Shown here piece by piece: positions 16,588 to 23,553 of a stretch of 59,872 nucleotides of DNA. Numbering within the stretch: position 1 is the stretch's first letter; every line of letters begins with the position of its first letter. Origin of the DNA: Oscillospiraceae bacterium (GTDB taxonomy: Bacteria; Bacillota; Clostridia; Oscillospirales; Acutalibacteraceae); NCBI GenBank assembly GCA_015066205.1, contig SVOV01000012.1, positions 1 through 59,872 of the forward strand, read 5' to 3'. Position numbers and translations under genes: made by a program. Under the pieces are notes generated by a model. That model was not told the DNA's origin and searched no databases. It worked only from the letters and a program-made list of their open reading frames with translations.

Positions 16588-16920
16588 ATGAAGATAATAA
16601 TAAATAATAAAGTCTTTGATGCCGTGAAAATATTCACAGGTGAATTTGCTTTCAGTATTTCAGATGCTGTAAGCGTCCTTGATTGTTATGATGCCTTATC
16701 GGTAACGGTTCTGGGCGGAGATATTCTTACCGACAGATTGATTCACAATTACGACAGCTGGTATTATAATTATGATGATACACTTTCAGAAACTGAGAAT
16801 TCAAAAAACAGTAAAGCCATTGCAAAAGCATATCTTAAAAATTACATTGATAAAAACGGAACAGCATTTTATTGTGTCATTGTAACAAAGCAAAAGGGCT
16901 GGTATAGAACAATTCCATAA
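16588..16920 (+). CDS. Imm40-like immunity protein
   Basis: A 110-residue soluble protein. The segment LGGDILTDRL followed by NYDSWYYNYD resembles the conserved part of Imm40 immunity proteins, which sit next to polymorphic toxins and neutralise them. This is recognition by pattern and should be tested by profile search. It overlaps no other gene, follows a REP-like repeat and is closed by a terminator. No cognate toxin is present, so it would be an orphan immunity gene. Confidence 0.5.
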   Translation: MKIIINNKVFDAVKIFTGEFAFSISDAVSVLDCYDALSVTVLGGDILTDRLIHNYDSWYYNYDDTLSETENSKNSKAIAKAYLKNYIDKNGTAFYCVIVTKQKGWYRTIP

Positions 16921-16954
16921 TACTTATAAACACATATAACAAATTATTATAGTT

Positions 16955-17008
16955 AAAAGAAAATCCATACAAGCTGATTTCAGAGTCAGACTGTATGGAT
17001 TCTTTTAG
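16955..17008. terminator. Terminator-like hairpin between convergent units
   Basis: AATCCATACA pairs with TGTATGGATT around a 20-base loop, followed by a T-rich CTTTTAGTTT on the plus strand. Confidence 0.55.
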
Positions 17009-17034
17009 TTTGTTATGTTATCTGTTCGGAGTCT

Positions 17035-17270
17035 TCAGTTTCGGTAGTTTGCACCTTGTCTGATAAACATTTCATAGTATTTGCCCTTATTCGCCATCAA
17101 CTCATTATGTGTTCCGCTTTCTATGATCCTTCCGTTTTCGATATTGTAAATGTAATCGAAATCCCGTACCGTTGAAAGACGGTGAGCGATCATAATTGTT
17201 GTGGCGGTGCCGGATATATCAAGAATACTCTTCATTAATCTGTCCTCTGATAAGGGGTCAAGAGCAAAGG
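17035..17270 (-). pseudogene. 3' fragment of an ABC exporter ATPase
   Basis: The frame reads ALDPLSEDRLMKSILD, then MIAHRLSTVRD and IIESGTHNELMANKGKYYEM: the D-loop, H-loop and C-terminus of an MdlB/LmrA-type half transporter. Everything before the Walker B end is absent, so at least 450 residues of the usual 570-600 are missing. The left frame dissolves near 17270, close to the next gene. It is a truncated remnant; the rest may have been lost by recombination with the accessory region beside it. Confidence 0.75.
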
Positions 17271-17290
17271 AAAGGGGAGGCAGTTTTTTT

Positions 17291-17878
17291 TTATTTTCGC
17301 CGTTTTGCGGTGTAGAAGGTCAGCTCGTCTTCTATGTCATCTAACATCTTAAAATAGCAATTTACGGTCATTTCGCAGTCACCGAGGGCTCTGTGGAGAG
17401 TTCTCGGGGGAATGTCGTAATAAGCCGCAAGGTCATCTAATTTATGATGCTTTAAGTGGGGGAGTAGACGCTTTCCTATTTTAAGGGTATCGATAAAATC
17501 ATTCTCGAAGAGTATTCCTGTTTTGTTAAGGCAGTTATCATAAAGGAAATTTATATCGAAATTCACATTATGTCCGAGAATAATATCACCGCCGACAAAG
17601 GTTGTAAAGCGGGTCAGTACATTCTCTGCACAGTTGCTTTTCTGAAGCTCACTGTCGGTAATGCCCGTAAGTGCCGTAATAAACGGGGGAAGAGGTCTTC
17701 CTATGTTTATGGTTTCGGAAAATGTGGAAACGGTCTTGCCGTTTTCGACTTTGATTCCCGAAACCTCTATGATATCGTCATATTGGGGGCTGAGTCCCGT
17801 TGTTTCAATATCTATGCAAGTAAAGCTTCTCGGAAAGGAGGTAAGACACTTGCCCTTGAAGGCTCTTTCACAAACCAT
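17291..17878 (-). CDS. 3'-5' exonuclease, DNA polymerase III epsilon-like
   Basis: A 195-residue DEDDh exonuclease. Exo I is CIDIETTGLSP, with the two metal-binding acids; Exo II is in LGHNVNFDINFLYD; Exo III is HRALGDCEMT with the catalytic His and Asp. Such stand-alone proteins proofread or trim DNA ends; replication role versus repair cannot be told from sequence. It starts 2 bases after the stop of the Mrp gene, so the two are translated in one unit. A clear ribosome-binding site is not visible. Confidence 0.8.
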   Translation of the reverse strand: MVCERAFKGKCLTSFPRSFTCIDIETTGLSPQYDDIIEVSGIKVENGKTVSTFSETINIGRPLPPFITALTGITDSELQKSNCAENVLTRFTTFVGGDIILGHNVNFDINFLYDNCLNKTGILFENDFIDTLKIGKRLLPHLKHHKLDDLAAYYDIPPRTLHRALGDCEMTVNCYFKMLDDIEDELTFYTAKRRK

Positions 17879-17880
17879 AA

Positions 17881-18705
17881 TTATTTAATAACAGCATTTG
17901 CAAGGTCAGCAATTTCCTTGCAGTCAGAAAGCTCTATCATACCCTTGTCGCAAGCGGCAGCAAGCTTGGGGTTAATGGGAAGCTTTGCGATATTTTCAAT
18001 GCCGTATTCCTTTGCAACCTCTTCAATATGGCTTTCACCGTAAATGCTGTGCTGCTTTCCGCAGTCGGGGCAGGTGAAATATGAATAGTTCTCAACGATA
18101 CCGAGAACGGGAATATTCATCATTTTTGCCATCTTCACAGCCTTGCCGACTATCATTGAAACAAGCTCCTGAGGAGAAGTAACAACAATAATGCCCTTTA
18201 CGGGGAGTGACTGGAAAACCGTAAGGGGAACATCACCTGTTCCGGGAGGCATATCAACAAACATATAGTCAATATCGCCCCATACAACATCAGTCCAGAA
18301 CTGCTTTACCGCACCTGCAATAACGGGGCCTCTCCATATAACGGGGTCGCTTTCGTTTTCAATAAGAAGATTAAGGGACATAAGCTCGATGCCTGTGGAT
18401 GTTTTTGCGGGGAATATGCCGAGGTCATTGCCTTCTGCTCTCTGATGGATACCGAAGGACTGAGGCATAGAGGGGCCTGTGATATCAGCGTCAATGATAG
18501 CTGTCTTAAAGCCCTTTCTCTGAGATTCAACAGCAAGAAGAGAGGTAATAAGGGATTTTCCCACACCGCCCTTACCGCTGACGACCGCAATTACATTCTT
18601 GATATCGGACATCTTATTCTGTTCTTCAAGTAAAGAATTCTTCTTATCTCTGCTGCTACAGTTTGCAGAGCAGGTTTCACAGTTGTGAGTACAATTTTCG
18701 CTCAT
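17881..18705 (-). CDS. Mrp/NBP35-family Fe-S carrier ATPase
   Basis: A 274-residue P-loop ATPase that carries and transfers [4Fe-4S] clusters. The deviant Walker A VSGKGGVGKS is characteristic of the MinD/Mrp group. FTCPDCGKQHSIYG provides the CxxC that binds the shared cluster at the dimer interface. The N-terminal Cys pairs (HNCETCSANCSS) resemble the extra ferredoxin-like site of NBP35 proteins. It is first of a two-gene unit with the exonuclease and has its own promoter. Confidence 0.88.
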   Translation of the reverse strand: MSENCTHNCETCSANCSSRDKKNSLLEEQNKMSDIKNVIAVVSGKGGVGKSLITSLLAVESQRKGFKTAIIDADITGPSMPQSFGIHQRAEGNDLGIFPAKTSTGIELMSLNLLIENESDPVIWRGPVIAGAVKQFWTDVVWGDIDYMFVDMPPGTGDVPLTVFQSLPVKGIIVVTSPQELVSMIVGKAVKMAKMMNIPVLGIVENYSYFTCPDCGKQHSIYGESHIEEVAKEYGIENIAKLPINPKLAAACDKGMIELSDCKEIADLANAVIK

Positions 18706-18738
18706 ATTAAATTACACCTCTTTTTATAATACTTAATA

Positions 18739-18766
18739 ATTATACCCCAAAAATATATAAAGTCAA
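18739..18766 (-). promoter_or_regulatory. Promoter of the mrp-exonuclease pair
   Basis: Minus strand TTGACT (18761-18766), 16-base spacer, perfect TATAAT (18739-18744). Confidence 0.7.
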
Positions 18767-18773
18767 GGCAATA

Positions 18774-18822
18774 AACAGAAACACTCCGGAAATGAATCTT
18801 CCGGAGTGCCTCTGTTTTTTTT
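18774..18822 (+). terminator. Strong hairpin with T8 on the plus strand
   Basis: ACTCCGGAA pairs with TTCCGGAGT, extended by AACAGA/TCTGTT, followed by eight T. There is no plus-strand gene upstream for it to close, so it may belong to the inverted-repeat element that follows. Confidence 0.65.
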
Positions 18823-19050
18823 GAGGAGATATTTTATGAAGAAAACGAGCTGTCAATCTTTACTGTGGCTTCATTATAAGTCGCTATACTTAAAACAATC
18901 TTAACTGCATATTTTATATCTGTTTTGTATTTTTTGAAAGCTTTAAGAGATTTTAAGTTTCGTTAAAGTTTTTCTGTTTATAATGGGGACACAGTATGAA
19001 AGTACTGTAAAAAATGCTTTGCTCGTTTTTCTTCATAAATAATCTCCACA
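18823..19050. repeat. Long imperfect inverted repeat between two terminators
   Basis: The outer arms read GGAGATATTTTATGAAG plus AAAACGAGC on the left, and GGAGATTATTTATGAAG plus AAAAACGAGC when the right end is read on the minus strand. A second matching block, ACTGTG-n4-CATTATAA, occurs nearer the centre on both sides. Each arm has a GGAG-like site, then ATGAAG, and opens a short frame (22 codons at 18836-18904 on plus; about 26 codons on minus). Whether these are translated is unknown. It could be a non-autonomous mobile element or a pair of duplicated leaders. This is the main content of the 383-base gap between genes. Confidence 0.65.
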
Positions 19051-19052
19051 AC

Positions 19053-19084
19053 GAAAAAACCGCAGTTCCTACCTGCGGTTTTTT
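19053..19084. terminator. Bidirectional terminator of the hypothetical gene at 19089
   Basis: GAAAAAACCGCAG pairs with CTGCGGTTTTTTC around a 6-base loop; the T-tract serves either direction. Confidence 0.85.
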
Positions 19085-19088
19085 CGTT

Positions 19089-20090
19089 TTAAAACAAAGT
19101 TGAAAGAACTGAATTCGGGTCTTTTAATTCGGGCCATACATCCTCTCTTAAGCCCTTTATTGTAATGGTCTTTTCTTCCTTTTTCTTTACAATGAAGCGA
19201 AAACGCCATATTATTTCTTTCTGCTCTTCAAAATAAAGCGAGGAACAGACAGAATAGACCGAGGGTGCCTTCGGTCTGCCGACGGAAACTGCCGTGGGGC
19301 CGTCTGCTCCGCCGATTACGGCATATGAACAGGCGCAGTCGGGAAGATATTTATAATCTGATTTGATTTTAGGGGAGTCGCCGCCTTTTAAGTCCCTTAT
19401 ATCAAAGGCACTGACATCAAGCTCGGGGTACAGAGTATACTCCATTGTTTTAAGCTTACTCGGGAATGAGAGAGCTTCATCAGTTCTGCTGAAATCTATG
19501 GTTTCATCGGAAACCGAAGTTATTTTAAGCTCATATTTTTCTTCTGTTACGGGATTAATTATTTCAACGGGTGTTTTGGTAAGAGAAGAAAACTGTGCCG
19601 CATTTATAAATTCATTTACGGGAAGAATTTTAAGGGACAGTGTATGTATCTCACTTTTCATTCGACAGGGGAAGCATATCCTGTAAAAGCTCTGACAGTT
19701 ATCAGCGGGGAGCTTATAATACTTTATAAGCCTTTCGGCTTCTATGTTATCGGTATTTCCCGGAATATAATCAATGCTTCCCATATGGCTCATATCAATA
19801 AGCTTTTTATTCCTGATGAGCTTTATATCAAAGCGGTTTGCCAGAGGATACTCTCCGCTCTGACCGTTTTCATAAAAGGCATTGAATTCGTTTATATCGG
19901 TTTCAACACTGATATCAAATACCAGTCCCGCACCGCAGGTATAATATGCTAAAATTCTCCATTTTTTGCCGTCTTTTATAAATTCGGTGCCGACTGTGGT
20001 TCTTCTTCCTTTTTTCTCGTTAGCCTTATGAAAAAAGAATTCTCCCGAAAAGTAAACATCCGAGATCCTTTTATTCTTCTGAATATTCAT
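19089..20090 (-). CDS. Hypothetical protein with a GGADGPTAV motif
   Basis: A 333-residue protein without signal peptide or membrane helices and with no family I can name. Around residues 257-270 it has the string AVIGGADGPTAVSVG. That string is a hallmark of the beta subunit of sodium-pumping decarboxylases, but the rest of the protein is not a membrane transporter. The start is set at the ATG at 20090 because an in-frame start at 20117 would lie beside the -10 box of its own promoter. It is monocistronic, with promoter and terminator. Confidence 0.6.
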   Translation of the reverse strand: MNIQKNKRISDVYFSGEFFFHKANEKKGRRTTVGTEFIKDGKKWRILAYYTCGAGLVFDISVETDINEFNAFYENGQSGEYPLANRFDIKLIRNKKLIDMSHMGSIDYIPGNTDNIEAERLIKYYKLPADNCQSFYRICFPCRMKSEIHTLSLKILPVNEFINAAQFSSLTKTPVEIINPVTEEKYELKITSVSDETIDFSRTDEALSFPSKLKTMEYTLYPELDVSAFDIRDLKGGDSPKIKSDYKYLPDCACSYAVIGGADGPTAVSVGRPKAPSVYSVCSSLYFEEQKEIIWRFRFIVKKKEEKTITIKGLREDVWPELKDPNSVLSTLF

Positions 20091-20108
20091 TTTTCCACCC
20101 CCGTTTTT

Positions 20109-20137
20109 ATTATACAAGACAGATTATTATGATTCAA
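20109..20137 (-). promoter_or_regulatory. Promoter of the GGADGPTAV gene
   Basis: Minus strand TTGAAT (20132-20137), 17-base spacer, perfect TATAAT (20109-20114). Confidence 0.7.
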
Positions 20138-20167
20138 GAGAAAAGACAATGACTGTTTAGTGTCTTA

Positions 20168-20599
20168 TCACTTTCTTGGTTTTTTTTGAATAAAAATTGA
20201 ATTTGCGGCAACTTCTCCATGCGGAAACAGTATAATTCTTATTAAAGCCCCAAGCAAAATTTTCAAAAAGCAAGTAATTGCAAATAGAATAAAATACACA
20301 TTATTTCCAAAAAAGATATAAGATAACGGAATCAGCAAACTTAAACATGGGCTTACTATTAAATAAATTTTATAAACCAGATGGATAATATGAAACTCCC
20401 GCTTATATTTTTTGAGAAGCGGCGGAATGTAGTTTAAGGTGATTCTGTCTAAAATGGGCCGATCCCTGTTAACTCGTCTCCCTTTTTTATGATAACTTTT
20501 GCCGTGACAACATTCCAATAATGCTGTTCTTAATGATGGAATTATAGATAAATCTAACACAAGCAATAAAATGTATGCAATTTCTCTCAGTTCAGCCAT
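20168..20599 (-). CDS. Hypothetical membrane protein
   Basis: A 143-residue protein with an N-terminal hydrophobic helix (IAYILLLVLDLSIIPSL), a basic central loop rich in Lys, Arg and His, and two further helices near residues 75-120. No family recognised. The ribosome-binding site is modest (AGGATGGCGGTG). It lies 79 bases after the HExxH gene on the same strand and may share its transcript. Together with the two genes before it, it forms a small cluster of orphan genes of AT-rich composition. Confidence 0.5.
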   Translation of the reverse strand: MAELREIAYILLLVLDLSIIPSLRTALLECCHGKSYHKKGRRVNRDRPILDRITLNYIPPLLKKYKREFHIIHLVYKIYLIVSPCLSLLIPLSYIFFGNNVYFILFAITCFLKILLGALIRIILFPHGEVAANSIFIQKKPRK

Positions 20600-20635
20600 A
20601 ACGCTTCACCGCCATCCTTTCTTTGAAAGTAATAT

Positions 20636-20652
20636 AGGACAGGGGGGCTGTG
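20636..20652 (-). repeat. Possible partial REP-like repeat
   Basis: TAGGACAGGGGGGCTG carries the GACAGGGG half of the repeat seen at 15375 and 15918. It is weak alone and is listed because it lies on the other side of the same gene from the copy at 21249. Confidence 0.3.
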
Positions 20653-20678
20653 TTTTATCCCGTCTTGCTCGTTTGTTT

Positions 20679-21215
20679 TTACAGAGCCGTATCCTGATTA
20701 TTTTCGGAACCTTCCTCTGCTTTGTTTTTGCTTAAATCGTATGCATCAAGAATTCTGTTTGCATAGGCTTGAGCCTGTCTTTCTTCGCCGACAAGAGTTA
20801 ATTGAAGATTGTTGATATGCTGATAATAATGAGTTAACTCATGCGAAAAGGAGGCTAAAATTGCCCACATAGCACCCTCCTCGCCTCTTTCTTCGACCAA
20901 TTCATTATAATCACCGGTAGCGAGCCGTATATAAGGATAAGAGCTATAATCATCAGGTCTCCAACAAGTGCCGACAACCATATCCCCGTCTTTGGCTTTT
21001 ATCCGATAAGAGGCTTTAACATAAACATTAACTCTTAAAGGAAATTCAAATTCTTTGCGCAGCCACTTTGCAAAGTCCGAAATAAACAAACGAACAGCAG
21101 AATCAACATCACTGTTTATATGCAGCCGTAAACCTTTTTTTAGCATTACATCGTCGCTTTTTATGTATTTTTCCCAATCGTTACAATACCAAATATGTCT
21201 ATGCTTATCTTTCAT
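20679..21215 (-). CDS. Hypothetical HExxH metallopeptidase-like protein
   Basis: A 178-residue soluble protein with HELTHYYQ at about residues 125-132, the zinc-binding HExxH motif, followed by GEERQAQAYA whose Glu is suitably placed as a third ligand. The family is not recognised; the pattern recalls small SprT- or ImmA-like zinc proteases. No signal peptide. The start is placed at the ATG at 21215, which has AAAGG upstream. A longer frame to 21398 runs through repeat sequence and overlaps the next gene, so I reject it. It could be a toxin effector domain, a regulator protease or a house protein; context does not decide. Confidence 0.5.
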   Translation of the reverse strand: MKDKHRHIWYCNDWEKYIKSDDVMLKKGLRLHINSDVDSAVRLFISDFAKWLRKEFEFPLRVNVYVKASYRIKAKDGDMVVGTCWRPDDYSSYPYIRLATGDYNELVEERGEEGAMWAILASFSHELTHYYQHINNLQLTLVGEERQAQAYANRILDAYDLSKNKAEEGSENNQDTAL

Positions 21216-21248
21216 TTTAAACCTTTCTGAAATATTACCTATTGTTTT

Positions 21249-21292
21249 ATACAATAGAACCGTCCCTTGTATTGCTTTAATTGTGTCCCTGA
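21249..21292 (-). repeat. REP-like repeat copy at the end of a gene
   Basis: On the minus strand it reads CTCAGGGACACAATT then CAAGGGACGGTTCT. It supplies the last codons and stop of the gene at 21277-21708. Confidence 0.5.
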
Positions 21293-21708
21293 GATGTTCT
21301 GATTGCACCTGAAATTGCGAATCGTTCAACCGCCTTCTTTGATGCTTTACATAATTGAAAACAGTGACCGGTTTTTGCAAATTGTTCAGATTTGCCACAT
21401 TTATTATACGCTATTATTTCAATTGAAGGCAATAAATAACGCGAGGATTTTTTTAATTCAGCAATATCATCCCATTCATATTTCCAAAGCAGTTTTTCTG
21501 ATTTTTGACAAGATATGCCGTCTTTATCAATAATAATAAACTCGCTATGCATTTTCGGATTTACTATTATCAAAAGTACAAAAGGAACTGCAAACAAGAG
21601 GGACAGCCATATACCCGAAAATATACCGCAGGCTAAACATAATATTACCATAATAATATAAAAAATTTGACTTTGGTAAAACAACAGAGAGTTTTTTCTG
21701 AAAATCAT
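21277..21708 (-). CDS. Hypothetical two-helix membrane protein, possible PH-like domain
   Basis: A 143-residue protein with two adjacent N-terminal helices (about residues 10-50) and a C-terminal domain of about 75 residues. The sequence IIDKDGISCQKS...WKYEWDDIAELKKSS resembles bacterial PH-like domains that follow paired helices. The start is the ATG at 21708, with AAGGTG upstream; a GTG at 21717 overlaps that site. The final residues (RTSQGHN) are encoded by a REP-like repeat, so the original C-terminus may have been replaced. Function unknown. Confidence 0.5.
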   Translation of the reverse strand: MIFRKNSLLFYQSQIFYIIMVILCLACGIFSGIWLSLLFAVPFVLLIIVNPKMHSEFIIIDKDGISCQKSEKLLWKYEWDDIAELKKSSRYLLPSIEIIAYNKCGKSEQFAKTGHCFQLCKASKKAVERFAISGAIRTSQGHN

Positions 21709-21758
21709 ACAAAACACCTTAAAAACAACTTATCTTAAAAATAACCAATTTCATATAT

Positions 21759-21787
21759 ATTATAACGCTCTTATCGCAGTGATTCAA
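21759..21787 (-). promoter_or_regulatory. Promoter of the orphan cluster ending at 20168
   Basis: Minus strand TTGAAT (21782-21787), 17-base spacer, perfect TATAAT (21759-21764). It starts just past the fhs terminator. Confidence 0.7.
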
Positions 21788-21788
21788 G

Positions 21789-21822
21789 AAAAAAAGCTGA
21801 TGCATTACACATCAGCTTTTTT
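21789..21822 (-). terminator. Terminator of the purine operon, after fhs
   Basis: GCTGATG pairs with CATCAGC around a 7-base loop with A and T tracts on both sides; the minus-strand T-tract is seven bases long. Confidence 0.85.
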
Positions 21823-21825
21823 CTA

Positions 21826-23502
21826 TCAGAAAAGTCCTGTGATCTTTCCGTTTTCGTCAACATCGATCTTCTCGGCTGCGGGGACCTTGGGAAGTCCGGG
21901 CATTGTGAGAATGTCGCCTGTGAGAACAACTATAAAGCCGGCACCTGCAGAAACCTTGACATTCTTCACTGTAACGGTAAAGCCTTCGGGTGCGCCGAGT
22001 TTTGTGGGATCGTCAGAGAATGAATACTGAGTTTTAGCAACACAGACGGGAAGATTTCCGAAGCCGAGAGCGGTGAGCTGCTCAATCTGCTTTTTAGCGT
22101 TCGGTAAGATATTGATTCCGTCACCGCCGTAAACCTTCTTTACGATGGCTTCGATCTTTTCTTCAATAGAGCAATCCAGCTCATATGAGAATGTGAAATC
22201 GCCCTTTTCTTCTTCAGTAAGACGGACAACCTCACGGGCGAGCTCCTCGCCACCCTTGCCGCCTTCTGCCCATACGGTTGAAAGGACGGTATTTACACCG
22301 AGCTCCTTGCACTTTCTGATAATGAAATCGATTTCATTATCGGTGTCGGTGGGGAAGCGGTTTACTGCAACAACGCAGGGAAGCTTATAGACATTCTTGA
22401 TGTTTGAAACATGGCGGAGAAGATTGGGAATACCCTTTTCGAGTGCACCGAGATCCTCTGTAGAAAGAGCAGTTTTGGGAAGACCGCCGTGCATCTTGAG
22501 AGCCCTTACTGTTGCAACAACTACAACAGCATCGGGGGTAAGACCTGCCATACGGCACTTGATATCGAGGAACTTTTCAGCACCGAGATCAGCACCGAAG
22601 CCGGCCTCTGTTACTGTGTAGTCACCCATCTTAAGAGCAACCTTTGTTGCCATAATTGAGTTACAGCCGTGAGCAATATTAGCAAAAGGTCCGCCGTGAA
22701 CAAAAGCGGGAGTACCCTCAAGTGTCTGAACAAGGTTGGGCTTTATTGCATCCTTGAGAAGAGCGGTCATAGCACCCGCAGCCTTGAGCTGTCCGCAGGT
22801 AACGGGCTTATCGTCATAGGTATAGCCTACAATGATATTTGAAAGCTTTTCCTTAAGCTCGGTAATTGAATTTGAAAGGCAGAGAATTGCCATAATTTCA
22901 CTTGCAACAGTGATGTCAAAGCCGTCTTCTCTGGGTACGCCGTTAGCCTTACCGCCCATACCGTCAACGATGAAGCGAAGCTGTCTGTCGTTCATATCAA
23001 CACAGCGCTTCCAGGTGATCTTTCTTACATCGATGCCGAGGCTGTTTCCCTGCTGAATGTGGTTATCAAGCATTGCGGCAAGAAGATTATTTGCAGCACC
23101 GATAGCGTGGAAGTCACCTGTAAAATGAAGATTGATATCTTCCATAGGAACGACCTGTGCATATCCGCCGCCTGCGGCACCGCCCTTGACACCGAAAACG
23201 GGGCCGAGGGAGGGCTCACGGAGAGCTACGGTTACATTCTTGCCGATTCTTTTAAGACCGTCAGCAAGACCAATTGTCGTGGTGGTCTTGCCCTCACCCG
23301 CGGGAGTGGGGGTGATAGCGGTAACAAGAATGAGCTTACCGTCTTTTTTATCTGTTTCATTTATAAGAGCGGGGTCAATTTTTGCCTTGTAATTGCCGTA
23401 CTGCTCAACATATTTTTCATCGACATTTGCGGATGCCGCAATTTCTCTGATATGCTTCATCTGACAGCTCTGGGCAATTTCTATATCGGATTTGTATTCC
23501 AT
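21826..23502 (-). CDS. fhs: Formate-tetrahydrofolate ligase
   Basis: A 558-residue cytosolic enzyme that makes 10-formyl-THF from formate, THF and ATP. The P-loop [20 protein letters not shown] is the family signature, and the length equals that of Clostridial homologues. The ATG at 23502 is used because AAGGAG lies 9 bases before it; an in-frame TTG at 23511 abuts that site. It is the last gene of the purine operon, 51 bases after purL. The location makes sense, as PurN and AICAR transformylase both consume its product. Confidence 0.95.
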   Translation of the reverse strand: MEYKSDIEIAQSCQMKHIREIAASANVDEKYVEQYGNYKAKIDPALINETDKKDGKLILVTAITPTPAGEGKTTTTIGLADGLKRIGKNVTVALREPSLGPVFGVKGGAAGGGYAQVVPMEDINLHFTGDFHAIGAANNLLAAMLDNHIQQGNSLGIDVRKITWKRCVDMNDRQLRFIVDGMGGKANGVPREDGFDITVASEIMAILCLSNSITELKEKLSNIIVGYTYDDKPVTCGQLKAAGAMTALLKDAIKPNLVQTLEGTPAFVHGGPFANIAHGCNSIMATKVALKMGDYTVTEAGFGADLGAEKFLDIKCRMAGLTPDAVVVVATVRALKMHGGLPKTALSTEDLGALEKGIPNLLRHVSNIKNVYKLPCVVAVNRFPTDTDNEIDFIIRKCKELGVNTVLSTVWAEGGKGGEELAREVVRLTEEEKGDFTFSYELDCSIEEKIEAIVKKVYGGDGINILPNAKKQIEQLTALGFGNLPVCVAKTQYSFSDDPTKLGAPEGFTVTVKNVKVSAGAGFIVVLTGDILTMPGLPKVPAAEKIDVDENGKITGLF

Positions 23503-23553
23503 TGATGACAACTCCTTTTTTTTAGTTTTCGGAATCAGTTCCGAAATATATGG

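Noticed and set aside
21216-21398. N-terminal extension of the HExxH protein
   Set aside because: It is the translation of repeat sequence, overlaps the neighbouring gene and lacks a ribosome-binding site.
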